Shown here: positions 36,440 through 44,885 of the stretch, piece after piece
How positions within the stretch are numbered: position 1 is the first letter of the stretch
How the letters are laid out: each line of letters begins with the position of its first letter
Assembly: GCA_963667505.2 (NCBI GenBank)
Contig: OY763490.2
Span: 1,488,001 to 1,552,000 of the forward strand
Reading direction: 5' to 3'
Origin: Aldehydirespirator sp963667505
GTDB taxonomy: Bacteria > Actinomycetota > Acidimicrobiia > Acidimicrobiales > Aldehydirespiratoraceae
Length of the DNA stretch: 64,000 bases
The notes under the pieces: generated by a model
Databases searched by the model: none
What the model was told of the DNA's origin: nothing
The model's input: only the letters and a program-made list of their open reading frames with translations
Translations under genes and position numbers: made by a program

Positions 36440-38224
36440 CTAACCGTCGAGGGTCAGAGCCGAGATGAAGGCCTCCTGGGGTATGTCCACCCTGCCGATG
36501 CTCTTCATCCGCTTCTTTCCCTGCTTCTGCTTCTCGAGCAGCTTGCGCTTGCGGGTGACGTCGCCGCCGTAGAGCTTGGCGGTCACGTCCTTGCGGAAAG
36601 CCTTGACCGTCTCGCGGGCGATGATCCGGCCGCCGATGGCAGCCTGGATCGGCACCTCGAACTGCTGTCGGGGGATCAGCTCCCGCAGCCGGCCCACCAT
36701 CGCCCGGCCGTAGGCATAGGCCTTGTCGCGGTGCACGACCGTCGAGAAGGCGTCCACCGGCGAGCCCTGCAGCAGCACGTCCACCTTCACCAGATCCGAC
36801 GCCGCGTAGCCGTCGGGCTCGTAGTCGAGGCTCGCGTAGCCCTGGGTGCGGCTCTTGAGCTGGTCGAAGAAGTCCACCACCACCTCCGCAAGCGGCAGGC
36901 GGTAGCGCAGCTCCACCCGCTCCGGCGACAGGTACTCCATGCGCGCCATCTCCCCCCGACGGGACTGGCAGAGATCCATCAGCGCGCCGGTGTAGGCGGT
37001 GGGCGTGATCAGCGCGGCCATCAGGTAGGGCTCGGCGATCGACGAGATCTGCGCGGCGGGCGGCATCTCCGACGGGTTGGACACAACCGTCGTCGCGCCG
37101 TCTGTCCTGGTCACCCGGTACTCCACCGACGGCGCGGTGGAGATCAGCGACAGGTCGAACTCCCGCTCCAGGCGCTCGCGCACGATCTCCATGTGCAGTA
37201 GGCCCAGGAACCCGCAGCGGAAGCCGAACCCGAGCGCCCCCGACGTCTCGGGCTCGTAGGTGAACCCCGCGTCGTTGAGGCGCAGCTTGGTGAGCGCCGC
37301 CCTCAGGCTGGTGAACTCGTCGCCCTCGGTCGGGTACAGGCCCGAGAACACCATCGGCTTGGGCTCGGCGTAGCCGGCCAGGGGCTCCGCCGCCGGACGG
37401 CGGTCATCGGTGACCGTCTCGCCGGAGCGGGCCTCGCCCACGTCCTTGATGCCCGCGATCAGGTAGCCGGTCTCGCCGGGGCCGAGCCGGTCGACGACCC
37501 GGTCCGCAGGGGTCCGCACGCCGATCTCGTCGGGCTCGTGGCTGGTGCCCGCCTGCATGAACCGCAGCCGCGTGCCCGTTCCGAGCACGCCGTTGACCAC
37601 CCTCACCGACGAGACGACACCGCGGTACTGGTCGAAGTGCGAGTCGAAGATCAGCGCCTGCAGCGGCGCGTCGGCCTGCCCGTCGGGCGGCGGAGTGCGG
37701 TCGACGACCGCGTCGAGCAGTCCGGCCACTCCGTCGCCGGTCTTGGCCGAGATTCGCAGGATGCTGTCGGCGTCGATGCCGAGCACGGTCTCGATCTCCT
37801 GGGCGCAGCGGTCGGGCTCGGCCGCGGGCAGGTCGATCTTGTTGAGCACGGCCAGCACTTCGAGGTCGTTGTCGATGGCCTGATAGCAGTTGGCCAGAGT
37901 CTGGGCCTCGATCCCCTGGGCCGCGTCGACCACCAGGATCACCGACTCGCAGGCGGCCAGGGAGCGGCTCACCTCGTAGGAGAAGTCCACATGCCCGGGC
38001 GTGTCGATCAGGTTGATCACATGGCCGCGCCACTCCAGGCGCACCGACTGGAGCTTGATGGTGATGCCCCGCTCGCGTTCCAGGTCCATCGAGTCGAGGT
38101 ACTGCTCGCGCATGTCGCGGGCATCGACCGCGCCGGTGAGCTCCAGCATCCGGTCGGCCAGCGTCGACTTGCCGTGGTCGATGTGGGCGATGATCGAGGT
38201 GTTGCGGATTAGGTGCAGATCCAT
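36440..38224 (-). CDS. lepA: elongation factor 4 (LepA)
   Basis: 594 residues. GTPase domain with AHIDHGKST, DTPGH and NKID, followed by the LepA-specific C-terminal domain ending KKRMKSIGRVDIPQEAF. It is a ribosome-bound translation factor that remodels stalled complexes. First gene of the lepA-hrcA-dnaJ-rsmE run, divergent from rpsT across about 170 bp that should hold both promoters. Confidence 0.95.
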   Translation of the reverse strand: MDLHLIRNTSIIAHIDHGKSTLADRMLELTGAVDARDMREQYLDSMDLERERGITIKLQSVRLEWRGHVINLIDTPGHVDFSYEVSRSLAACESVILVVDAAQGIEAQTLANCYQAIDNDLEVLAVLNKIDLPAAEPDRCAQEIETVLGIDADSILRISAKTGDGVAGLLDAVVDRTPPPDGQADAPLQALIFDSHFDQYRGVVSSVRVVNGVLGTGTRLRFMQAGTSHEPDEIGVRTPADRVVDRLGPGETGYLIAGIKDVGEARSGETVTDDRRPAAEPLAGYAEPKPMVFSGLYPTEGDEFTSLRAALTKLRLNDAGFTYEPETSGALGFGFRCGFLGLLHMEIVRERLEREFDLSLISTAPSVEYRVTRTDGATTVVSNPSEMPPAAQISSIAEPYLMAALITPTAYTGALMDLCQSRRGEMARMEYLSPERVELRYRLPLAEVVVDFFDQLKSRTQGYASLDYEPDGYAASDLVKVDVLLQGSPVDAFSTVVHRDKAYAYGRAMVGRLRELIPRQQFEVPIQAAIGGRIIARETVKAFRKDVTAKLYGGDVTRKRKLLEKQKQGKKRMKSIGRVDIPQEAFISALTLDG

Positions 38225-38396
38225 CGGCTAGCCAAGCGGTCGGGGGGCGGCGCCCAGATCGGCTTGCCAAGGGTACCGACCAGTCGGTGCGACGCCGCGT
38301 GCGCGACGGTAGGCTCGTCAGTCGGCTCGGATTCGCCCAGCGGCGGGCCCGTGACCGCGGCGGCGAGCCCGCGGCAGCAGCGACCGGCAGGTGACA

Positions 38397-38654
38397 GTGG
38401 CCAACATCAAGTCTCAGATGAAGCGCAACCGGCAGAACGAGAAGCGCCGTCTGCGCAACCGCACGGTCCGTTCGCAGATCGGCACTCGCTCCAAGGCCGC
38501 CCTCGCCGCCGAGGAGCCCGAGGAGGCTGCCGAGGCGCTGCGAATGGCGGTCAAGCGCATCGACAAGGCCGCGGCCAAGGGCGTCATCCACAAGAACACC
38601 GCCGCCCGCCGCAAGAGCCGCCTGGTCCGGAGCTTCCAGTCCCGACAGTCCTAA
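38397..38654 (+). CDS. rpsT: 30S ribosomal protein S20
   Basis: 85 residues, very basic, with the S20 start ANIKSQMKRNRQNEKRRLRN. The GTG at 38397 is preferred over 38391 because it gives the family N-terminus MANIKSQ and has AGGTGA just upstream. It binds 16S rRNA early in assembly. It is divergent from lepA and convergent with holA, as in many actinobacteria. Confidence 0.95.
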   Translation: MANIKSQMKRNRQNEKRRLRNRTVRSQIGTRSKAALAAEEPEEAAEALRMAVKRIDKAAAKGVIHKNTAARRKSRLVRSFQSRQS

Positions 38655-38759
38655 GAGGCCGAGCGGGTAGGCGAGCGAATCCGGCTCATACGGGCGAGGC
38701 CGTGGCCCGAGCGGCCCGCGAGCGCAGCGAACAAGAGCGGGAATGACACCGCCGCGACG

Positions 38760-39776
38760 CTAGCGAGACGACAGAGACGCCAGCCGAGCCACCAGCACCT
38801 CCATCACCAGCTCGTCGGGCCAGTCCAGCGTTCCTCGCAAGGCCATGTCGGCGTCGGCCAGCAGCCGGATGGCTCGAGCCACCCCATCGGAGCCGAGTCG
38901 GCGGGTCTGACCCAGCGCCTTGCGAGCCGGGAACGTCGATCCCTTGAGGCCCAGCACCTCGGCCGCCTGACGCTCGTCGGCCACTCCGGCGCCGTCGAGG
39001 CGCAGCATCCGCTGGTAGCGGGTGTGCAGCCCCGCGAGCAGGGCCAAGGGATGGCGCGACGGCAGGAGCCGATGCAGCACCCGCAGCGCGCCGCCGATGT
39101 CGCCCCGGTCGATGGCGTCGTCGAGCTCCCAGGGCACGACCGCTCCAGCGTCGCCGCCGTAGACGGCCACATCCTCCGCGGTGACCTTGGCCTTAGGCCC
39201 CAGCGCGCCCTCCAGGGTGCGCAGGAGGCCGACGATTCGGCCCCGGTCAGCGCCGAGATGCTCCTCGAGCGCTTCGACCGCGTCCCGATCGAAGCGCAGG
39301 CCGCTCTGGGCCAGCTGATCCTTGAGCCACTGGCGGGCGTCGCCTCGCCGGGTCGGCGCCGCTGCGTTCAGCACCGTGCCTCCCGCCGCCTGCACCGCCT
39401 GCGACAGCGCTTTGGGCACGGCCGGCAGCCGGCTGGTGGCAGCCTGGTCCGTGCCTCGCTCCCACACCAGCACGAGGTCGGTCGTGGGCGGCGGATCCTT
39501 GAGCAGACGCAAGAGCTCCTGGAGGTCGCGGGCACGAGCGAAGCGGGCGAGGTGACGTCCCACCACTACCCGCCGCGGGCTCAGGAATGACGGGGTCTGG
39601 GCCGCGCCCAGCAGCGCCGCCAGTCCCCAAGATCCGTCGGGGTTGCGGTAGTCGTCGTCGCCGAGCTGTTGCAGGGCCAAAGCCCGATCCTCATCGCCCA
39701 GGAACCCGTCGACCGCCTTGGCTGCCGCCTCAGAGACCAGGATCGGATCGTCGCCGACGATCAGCCGCACGCTCAT
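38760..39776 (-). CDS. holA: DNA polymerase III delta subunit (HolA)
   Basis: 338 residues. SVRLIVGDDPILVSEAA, LSPRRVVVGRH, WLKDQLAQSGLRFDRDAVEALEEHLGADRGRI and the C-terminal collar helices are typical of HolA, the clamp-loader wrench that opens the beta clamp. The ATG at 39776 gives the usual MSVRL start. A preceding, nearly identical ATGAGCGTGCGGC at 39794 is a short duplication. Downstream of comEC in the usual comEA-comEC-holA order. Confidence 0.9.
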   Translation of the reverse strand: MSVRLIVGDDPILVSEAAAKAVDGFLGDEDRALALQQLGDDDYRNPDGSWGLAALLGAAQTPSFLSPRRVVVGRHLARFARARDLQELLRLLKDPPPTTDLVLVWERGTDQAATSRLPAVPKALSQAVQAAGGTVLNAAAPTRRGDARQWLKDQLAQSGLRFDRDAVEALEEHLGADRGRIVGLLRTLEGALGPKAKVTAEDVAVYGGDAGAVVPWELDDAIDRGDIGGALRVLHRLLPSRHPLALLAGLHTRYQRMLRLDGAGVADERQAAEVLGLKGSTFPARKALGQTRRLGSDGVARAIRLLADADMALRGTLDWPDELVMEVLVARLASLSSR

Positions 39777-39833
39777 AGCGGCCGCACGCTCATGACGGCC
39801 CGACACCCATGACCGCGCGACACCCATGACCAC
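39764..39833 (-). repeat. short tandem duplications around the holA start
   Basis: On the minus strand GGTCATGGGTGTCG occurs twice, and then ATGAGCGTGCGGC occurs twice. The second ATGAGCGTGCGGC is the holA start itself. Each copy brings its own ATG. Confidence 0.7.
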
Positions 39834-39840
39834 CGGATAC

Positions 39841-41871
39841 TCATAGTGGCCGGATGATACGGCGGTCGGCGCGGGCGATGGCGACCACCAGTTCGGGCGT
39901 GTCGGCGACGACCCTCACCGACAGGTCGCCAATCCGCACCGTCGAGCCTGTCCGCACCGTTCTGGCCCCCGGCACTCGGTGCATCGGCGGCGCCACCGCC
40001 GCCGCGCCCCGGTAGCGGTCGGCCAGCGCCAGCACCGCGAGGGCATCGGACGCGCCGCCGTCGGACGCGACCACCAGGTCCACGCGGCGCACGCCCGCGA
40101 GCCGCAGCGACTCCAGCAGCTTCGCGGGCCGGGGCGCCCCGTCGATCACGACCACCACCGCGGACTCGGCACGGAACAGCCGCGCACCGGTGGTCTCCGA
40201 CCAACCGGTAGCGGGCGACGCCGCGGTCAGCAGGCTGTGGGCGAAGACGCCCGCCACCGCGGCCGTGCCGAGAATCGCCATCGCTCGGACCGCCGTCGCT
40301 CTGATGCCCTTGGAACGCTCGGACGCAAACCGGTCGCGTTCGGGCGGAGACGGCCGATCGGCTGCGGTCCTGGCTGTTTCCGACAGAGCCGAGCCGTGCC
40401 AGCAGCCGAGGGCGCGCGCTGCGAGAAGCGCCGCTACTCCCGCCCCGACGACAGCGGCGCTGCCGACCCCGAGCATCGCCGGGGGTGCGGCCGCAGCCGC
40501 GGCGGCCACGCCGCGGATCCACCACAGCAGCAGGGCGGTGGGCCAGTGCAGCAGCCATGCGAGCCAGTCACCCGCAACTCCCGCGACCAGGCCACCGGTC
40601 AGGCCCCACATCATCACCGGCGCCGACGCAGGGCCGGCAATCACATTGGCGGGCAGCGATGCGAGCGGCACGCTGCCGAAGACCGCTACCAGCAGCGGTG
40701 TGACCGCCAACTGCGCTCCCGCGGTGGTGGCCACAGCCAGCCGCAGCCAGCGAGGCCCCGGAAGCGCCTCCGACAACGGGGGCGTGATCCACAGCAGGCC
40801 CGCGGTGGCCGACACCGAGAGCTGGAAGGCCAGCGAACGCACCAGGAACGGGTCGAGCGCGAGCACCCCGGCCACCGCCCACGCCAGCGTCCGCCGACCG
40901 ACCTCTGGACGGCCCAGGGCAGCGCTTCCGACGGCTACCGCCGCCATGGTCACCGCCCGAAGGACCGACGGCTCGAACCGAGTGAGCACGGCGAACACGC
41001 CCAGCACGCCCAGCAGCAGCACGAGCCGCACGCCAGGCCTGAGCCGCCATGCGGCCGGAGTGGCCAGAGCCAGCACGAACGCCACGTTCTGGCCCGAGAC
41101 CACCAGCAGGTGCCCGAGGCCCGCGGCCCGGAAGTCGTCGGCGAGCCGGGGCGGCTGATGGCGGTCGTCGCCGTAGACCATGCCGCTGAACAGGGCCCGG
41201 TGCTCCTCCGAGAGGCTCTGCGCGCCCGACGCCAGCAGCCGCCTCACCCTGTTGGCCAAGCCGTACAGCGGCGAGGCTGATGCAGTGTCGCCGACCTCAT
41301 GGACTGTCAGGGTCGCGGCCACATGGCGCCAGCGGTTCCAGTCCCCCGACGCGGGCCGCATCGTGCCCGAGACACGGACTCGCTCGCCCGCCAGGAGGTC
41401 GTCGAGACGGCCCGCCGCTGCTCCGTAGGCCCGGGCCTGGAGCCTGCTGTCGTCATGGCGGACCGTGACCCGGACGCCGCCCGCGGCTGAGGGGCGCGGA
41501 TCGTCGAGAAGCGTCACCCAGGCGTCGAGGTCACCGCCGGGCGATTCGTCGAGTCCGGCCAGGGCCCTGGCGCCGAGCGTCGAAGTGACCGCGGCCAGCG
41601 CAACCAGCACCAGCGCAGGGCTCGGCCGCCAAAGACAGAGCCCAGCCACTGCGACGGTCGCCACCAACGGGACGGGCAGCAGCAGCCATGAGCCGATGAC
41701 CGCGCCTGCCGCCGCCGCATACGGCATGACCGAACTGCGGGGCCGTCCGACCAGCCACGCGGGCCACGGCTTGGTCCCGCGCTGTGACGGCGCGGCACCA
41801 CCCTCCGACCCGCAACCGCCGAGGGCGCGGCGCGACGGCCGCTCAGCCTCGGGGCCGGACAGGCCTGTCAC
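39841..41871 (-). CDS. comEC: ComEC-family DNA uptake channel protein
   Basis: 676 residues with many membrane helices. GHLLVVSGQNVAFVLAL is the hallmark of the competence domain, preceded by an OB-like DUF4131 region (RVRVSGTMRPASGDWN). The C-terminus has a short metallo-hydrolase-like remnant and not the full beta-lactamase domain. It should form the inner-membrane channel for single-stranded DNA. I take the GTG at 41871 as start, 22 nt after the comEA stop. A more upstream start would overlap comEA. Confidence 0.85.
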   Translation of the reverse strand: MTGLSGPEAERPSRRALGGCGSEGGAAPSQRGTKPWPAWLVGRPRSSVMPYAAAAGAVIGSWLLLPVPLVATVAVAGLCLWRPSPALVLVALAAVTSTLGARALAGLDESPGGDLDAWVTLLDDPRPSAAGGVRVTVRHDDSRLQARAYGAAAGRLDDLLAGERVRVSGTMRPASGDWNRWRHVAATLTVHEVGDTASASPLYGLANRVRRLLASGAQSLSEEHRALFSGMVYGDDRHQPPRLADDFRAAGLGHLLVVSGQNVAFVLALATPAAWRLRPGVRLVLLLGVLGVFAVLTRFEPSVLRAVTMAAVAVGSAALGRPEVGRRTLAWAVAGVLALDPFLVRSLAFQLSVSATAGLLWITPPLSEALPGPRWLRLAVATTAGAQLAVTPLLVAVFGSVPLASLPANVIAGPASAPVMMWGLTGGLVAGVAGDWLAWLLHWPTALLLWWIRGVAAAAAAAPPAMLGVGSAAVVGAGVAALLAARALGCWHGSALSETARTAADRPSPPERDRFASERSKGIRATAVRAMAILGTAAVAGVFAHSLLTAASPATGWSETTGARLFRAESAVVVVIDGAPRPAKLLESLRLAGVRRVDLVVASDGGASDALAVLALADRYRGAAAVAPPMHRVPGARTVRTGSTVRIGDLSVRVVADTPELVVAIARADRRIIRPL

Positions 41872-41893
41872 GTCAGGTCCGCCGGAGCCGGTC

Positions 41894-42601
41894 TCACACC
41901 GACACCAGTGGACGGAGCTGTGCGAGCTTCGCCGGGCCGATGCCCGACACCTCGTCCAGGTCCTCGACGCGGGCGAACGGGCCGGCCCGGTCCCGGTGCT
42001 CAATGATCGCAGCCGCCAGCGACGGGCCGATGCCCGGCAGAGACTCGAGCGCGGCAGCGTCAGCCGTGTTGATGTTCAGCGCTCCTGCGCCCGCGCCCGA
42101 GTCCGCAGCGTGCGTGCCCGAGGCGCCGGCCTCGGCGCCCGGTGTAGCCCTCACCACTTCGGGCTGCTGCGACTCCCCCACCGACGGCACCCAGAGCCGG
42201 GAGCCGTCGGCCAGCGACTCCGCCAGGTTCAGACGGGCGGAGTCCGCGCCCGCCGTCAGACCGCCCGCGGCCGCGACCGCGTCCACGACCCGGCTTCCCG
42301 CCGACAGTTCATGAACACCGGGCCGGGTCACCGCCCCGGTGACATGGACGAGGATCGTGTCAGCCGCGGCAGGCGCCGACGACGATGACGGGATCGCGAC
42401 CTCGACGGCGCGAGGCAGGATCTCGACGGGGTCCGGCGCGGGCGGCGATCGCAGAGCCCACCAGCCCCCAACCGCGGCGGCGGCGACGCCGAGCGCGCCG
42501 AGGACCACCGACGCGGCCGACACGCCGAGCCGGTCGGCCAGCGCTCCCGGCGAAGGGATCGCGAACCTCCGGTCGCGGCCACCAACAGGTGGCGTCTGCA
42601 C
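41894..42601 (-). CDS. comEA: ComEA-like DNA-binding protein
   Basis: 235 residues. One N-terminal membrane helix (AASVVLGALGVAAAAVGGWWAL), an SLBB domain (ILVHVTGAVTRPGVHELSAGSRVVDAV) and C-terminal helix-hairpin-helix pairs (LNINTADAAALESLPGIGPSLAAAII...VSGIGPAKLAQL). It probably binds incoming double-stranded DNA outside the membrane and hands it to ComEC, the next gene. Confidence 0.9.
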   Translation of the reverse strand: MQTPPVGGRDRRFAIPSPGALADRLGVSAASVVLGALGVAAAAVGGWWALRSPPAPDPVEILPRAVEVAIPSSSSAPAAADTILVHVTGAVTRPGVHELSAGSRVVDAVAAAGGLTAGADSARLNLAESLADGSRLWVPSVGESQQPEVVRATPGAEAGASGTHAADSGAGAGALNINTADAAALESLPGIGPSLAAAIIEHRDRAGPFARVEDLDEVSGIGPAKLAQLRPLVSV

Positions 42602-42644
42602 TGCGCGTCTCCCGTGCCGCTTGCAATGAGGCCGACACGGGAAC

Positions 42645-42662
42645 GGCGGCCGGCTAGCCGCC
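42645..42662 (-). terminator. possible hairpin after the thioredoxin gene
   Basis: GGCGGC-CGGCTA-GCCGCC forms a 6-bp stem with a 6-nt loop, between the thioredoxin-like gene and comEA. There is no U-run. Confidence 0.3.
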
Positions 42663-42684
42663 CTTGAGGCTAGCGCCCCTCACT

Positions 42685-43398
42685 TCAGAACAGCGCTGCG
42701 GCCAGGCGCTTTCGCCAAGCCGAGGTGCGGGGATCGTCGGGGCCCAGCACCTCGAGCAGGTCGACGAAGCGTTGTCGGGCGTCCTCGTCTGTCTTGGCGA
42801 CGCGCAGCAGCTCACCGAGCTCGGCTTCGATGTCGGCCGGTCCGCTCTGCCCGTCGAAGTCCTGAACCCGGGCCAGAGCCAAGAGCCGGCGCGTCTCGGG
42901 CGTCTCAGCGACCCGCTCGAGCAGCGAGACTGCCTCCTCGCCGCGGCCGTCGTCGATCAGCAGCGCGGCCAGCGCCGCCACCGCGGCCTCATTGTCCGAT
43001 TCGATCTCGAGGGCGGCCCGCAGCGAGGCCTCGTCGCCCGCCTCGATCAGCCGCTCGACCGGTGTGGCCTCCGGCTCGGGCACGAACCGCCCCAGGAACT
43101 CCCGCACCGCCGACTCGTTCTGAGCGCCGAGAAACCCGTCGGCGACCTGTCCGTCCACCATGACGTACACCGCGGGGATCGACTGGACCCGGAAGGCCTG
43201 GGCCACCCCAGGGTTCCGCTCGATGTCCACCTTGGCCAGTTCGACCGCCCCGTTCGCCTCGGCGACGACCTTCTCGAGGATCGGTGTCAGCTGCTTGCAC
43301 GGCTGGCACCAGTCGGCCCAAAGGTCCACCACCACCGGCACCGTCCGGGAGCGATCCACCACTTGCGTCTGGAATGTCGCGTCGGTCACCTCGGCCAT
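42685..43398 (-). CDS. thioredoxin-TPR co-chaperone, CnoX/YbbN-like
   Basis: 237 residues. The thioredoxin domain has WCQPC (Cys31, Cys34), so both redox cysteines are kept. A C-terminal TPR-like helical region (about 115-237, ALEIESDNEAAVAALAALLIDDGRGEEAVSLL) fits CnoX/YbbN. It may protect clients from oxidation and pass them to chaperones. Divergent from the F420 oxidoreductase. Confidence 0.85.
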   Translation of the reverse strand: MAEVTDATFQTQVVDRSRTVPVVVDLWADWCQPCKQLTPILEKVVAEANGAVELAKVDIERNPGVAQAFRVQSIPAVYVMVDGQVADGFLGAQNESAVREFLGRFVPEPEATPVERLIEAGDEASLRAALEIESDNEAAVAALAALLIDDGRGEEAVSLLERVAETPETRRLLALARVQDFDGQSGPADIEAELGELLRVAKTDEDARQRFVDLLEVLGPDDPRTSAWRKRLAAALF

Positions 43399-43464
43399 AC
43401 GCTTCGCAAGTTACTGCGGCGCGGAGCCTTCGCGCCGCCCGAGCCCTCCTGGAGGTGGGCATCA

Positions 43465-44493
43465 ATGAGAATCGACGCTTGGATCGGCCTTCCTGAGGCT
43501 TCGAACAGCGACGCCCTGGCCGACATCGGGCAACGGGCCCGGCTCATCGAACAGGAGGGCTACAGCGGGCTGCTGTCGGCTGAGACCAGCCACGACCCGT
43601 TCCTGCCGCTCGCACTGGCGGCCCAGCACACCGAGCGCATCGACTTGATGACCGGCATCGCGGTGGGCTTCGCCCGCAACCCGATGGTGTTGGCGCACAC
43701 CGCCTGGGACCTGCAGGCCCTGTCCGGGGGCCGGTTCATGCTCGGTCTCGGCAGCCAGATCCAGGCCCACATCACCAAGCGCTTCTCCATGCCCTGGTCG
43801 CGGCCCGCGGCCCGCATGGAGGAGATGATCGCCGCCATCCGGGCCATCTGGGACGCCTGGCAGACCGGCGAGCGCCTCAACTTCCGGGGCGACTTCTACC
43901 GCCACACCCTGATGACGCCCATGTTCAGCCCCGGCCCGCTGGACGTGGCGCCCCCGCCGATCCTGATCTCGGCCGTCGGGCCGCTGATGACCAGGGTGGC
44001 GGGCCGGGCCGCCGACGGGCTGGTGTGCCACGGCTTCCAGACCGCCGAGTACCTGCGGGCGGTGACGCTGCCCAACGTCGAGGCCGGGCTGGCCGAGTCG
44101 GGCCGGGACCGCTCGGACTTCCAGATCTCGATGCCGGTGTTCGTGGTGTCGGGGTTCGACGAGGAGGACGTGGCCGCCCAGGCGGCCAGGACCCGCAAGC
44201 AGATCGCCTTCTACGGCTCGACCCCCGCCTACCGGGTGGTGCTGGAGCACCACGGCTGGGGCGACGCCCAGACCGAGCTCAACCGCCTCTCCAAGCTGGG
44301 CCAGTGGGACGCCATGGGCGACATGATCGACGACGACATCCTCGACGCCTTCGCCATCGTGGCCGAGCCCCACGAAGTGCCCGCCCGCATCGCCGAGCGC
44401 TTCGGCGGCAGCCTCGACCGGCTCCAGTTCTACGCCGGCGTGCGCGACGCCGAGCGCTGGGGGCCCATTGTCGAGCAGATCAAGGCCGCCTGA
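43465..44493 (+). CDS. F420-dependent LLM-class oxidoreductase (TIGR03617-like)
   Basis: 342 residues. Luciferase-like TIM barrel with GFARNPMVLAHTAWDLQALSGGRFMLGLGSQ and PPILISAVGP, the pattern of TIGR03617 enzymes of actinobacteria. It uses reduced F420, not FMN, by family. Substrate unknown. The ATG at 43465 has GGAGGTG 8 nt upstream; the frame is open far upstream, but that part is the antisense of the thioredoxin gene. tRNA-Ala follows. Confidence 0.85.
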   Translation: MRIDAWIGLPEASNSDALADIGQRARLIEQEGYSGLLSAETSHDPFLPLALAAQHTERIDLMTGIAVGFARNPMVLAHTAWDLQALSGGRFMLGLGSQIQAHITKRFSMPWSRPAARMEEMIAAIRAIWDAWQTGERLNFRGDFYRHTLMTPMFSPGPLDVAPPPILISAVGPLMTRVAGRAADGLVCHGFQTAEYLRAVTLPNVEAGLAESGRDRSDFQISMPVFVVSGFDEEDVAAQAARTRKQIAFYGSTPAYRVVLEHHGWGDAQTELNRLSKLGQWDAMGDMIDDDILDAFAIVAEPHEVPARIAERFGGSLDRLQFYAGVRDAERWGPIVEQIKAA

Positions 44494-44585
44494 GCACCGT
44501 CCACGCCGGGGTCGCTTCGGGCGGCTCTGCTGACCGGGCCTGGTGCGGATGCCTGGCCGGGAGCCGGTAGCCTTGGCCCACCCTC

Positions 44586-44658
44586 GGGGCTATAGCTCAG
44601 TTGGTAGAGCGCTTCCATGGCATGGAAGAGGTCAGGGGTTCAATTCCCCTTAGCTCCA
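44586..44658 (+). tRNA. tRNA-Ala (GGC)
   Basis: The acceptor GGGGCTA pairs with TAGCTCC. The anticodon stem CTTCC/GGAAG encloses ATGGCAT, giving anticodon GGC. The T-arm is GGGG-TTCAATT-CCCC. Discriminator A; no encoded CCA. The following sequence to 44885 holds nothing I recognise. Confidence 0.95.
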
Positions 44659-44885
44659 CTGTCCCGCCAGTTGCCTTTGTTGTGTCGTTCGACGTCGCGA
44701 TAGACGGCCTCTCCCCCACAGATCGGGCCTCACCGAAGATCGCGGCGCTCAGCCGCGACATCCAAGCCCGCTGCCTCAGCGTGCTTCGCTCAAGAACCAG
44801 CCCGAGAGTGGCGCGCTAGCCGAGCGGCGCTTGGGCTCTGCTAGACAGCCGTGTGCTGTCGGGGCGCGGGCAGGAGGTAGCGGCG

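Noticed and set aside
42664..43464. Long upstream extension of the F420 oxidoreductase frame
   Set aside because: This stretch is the antisense of the thioredoxin-like gene, and a strong GGAGGTG supports the ATG at 43465.
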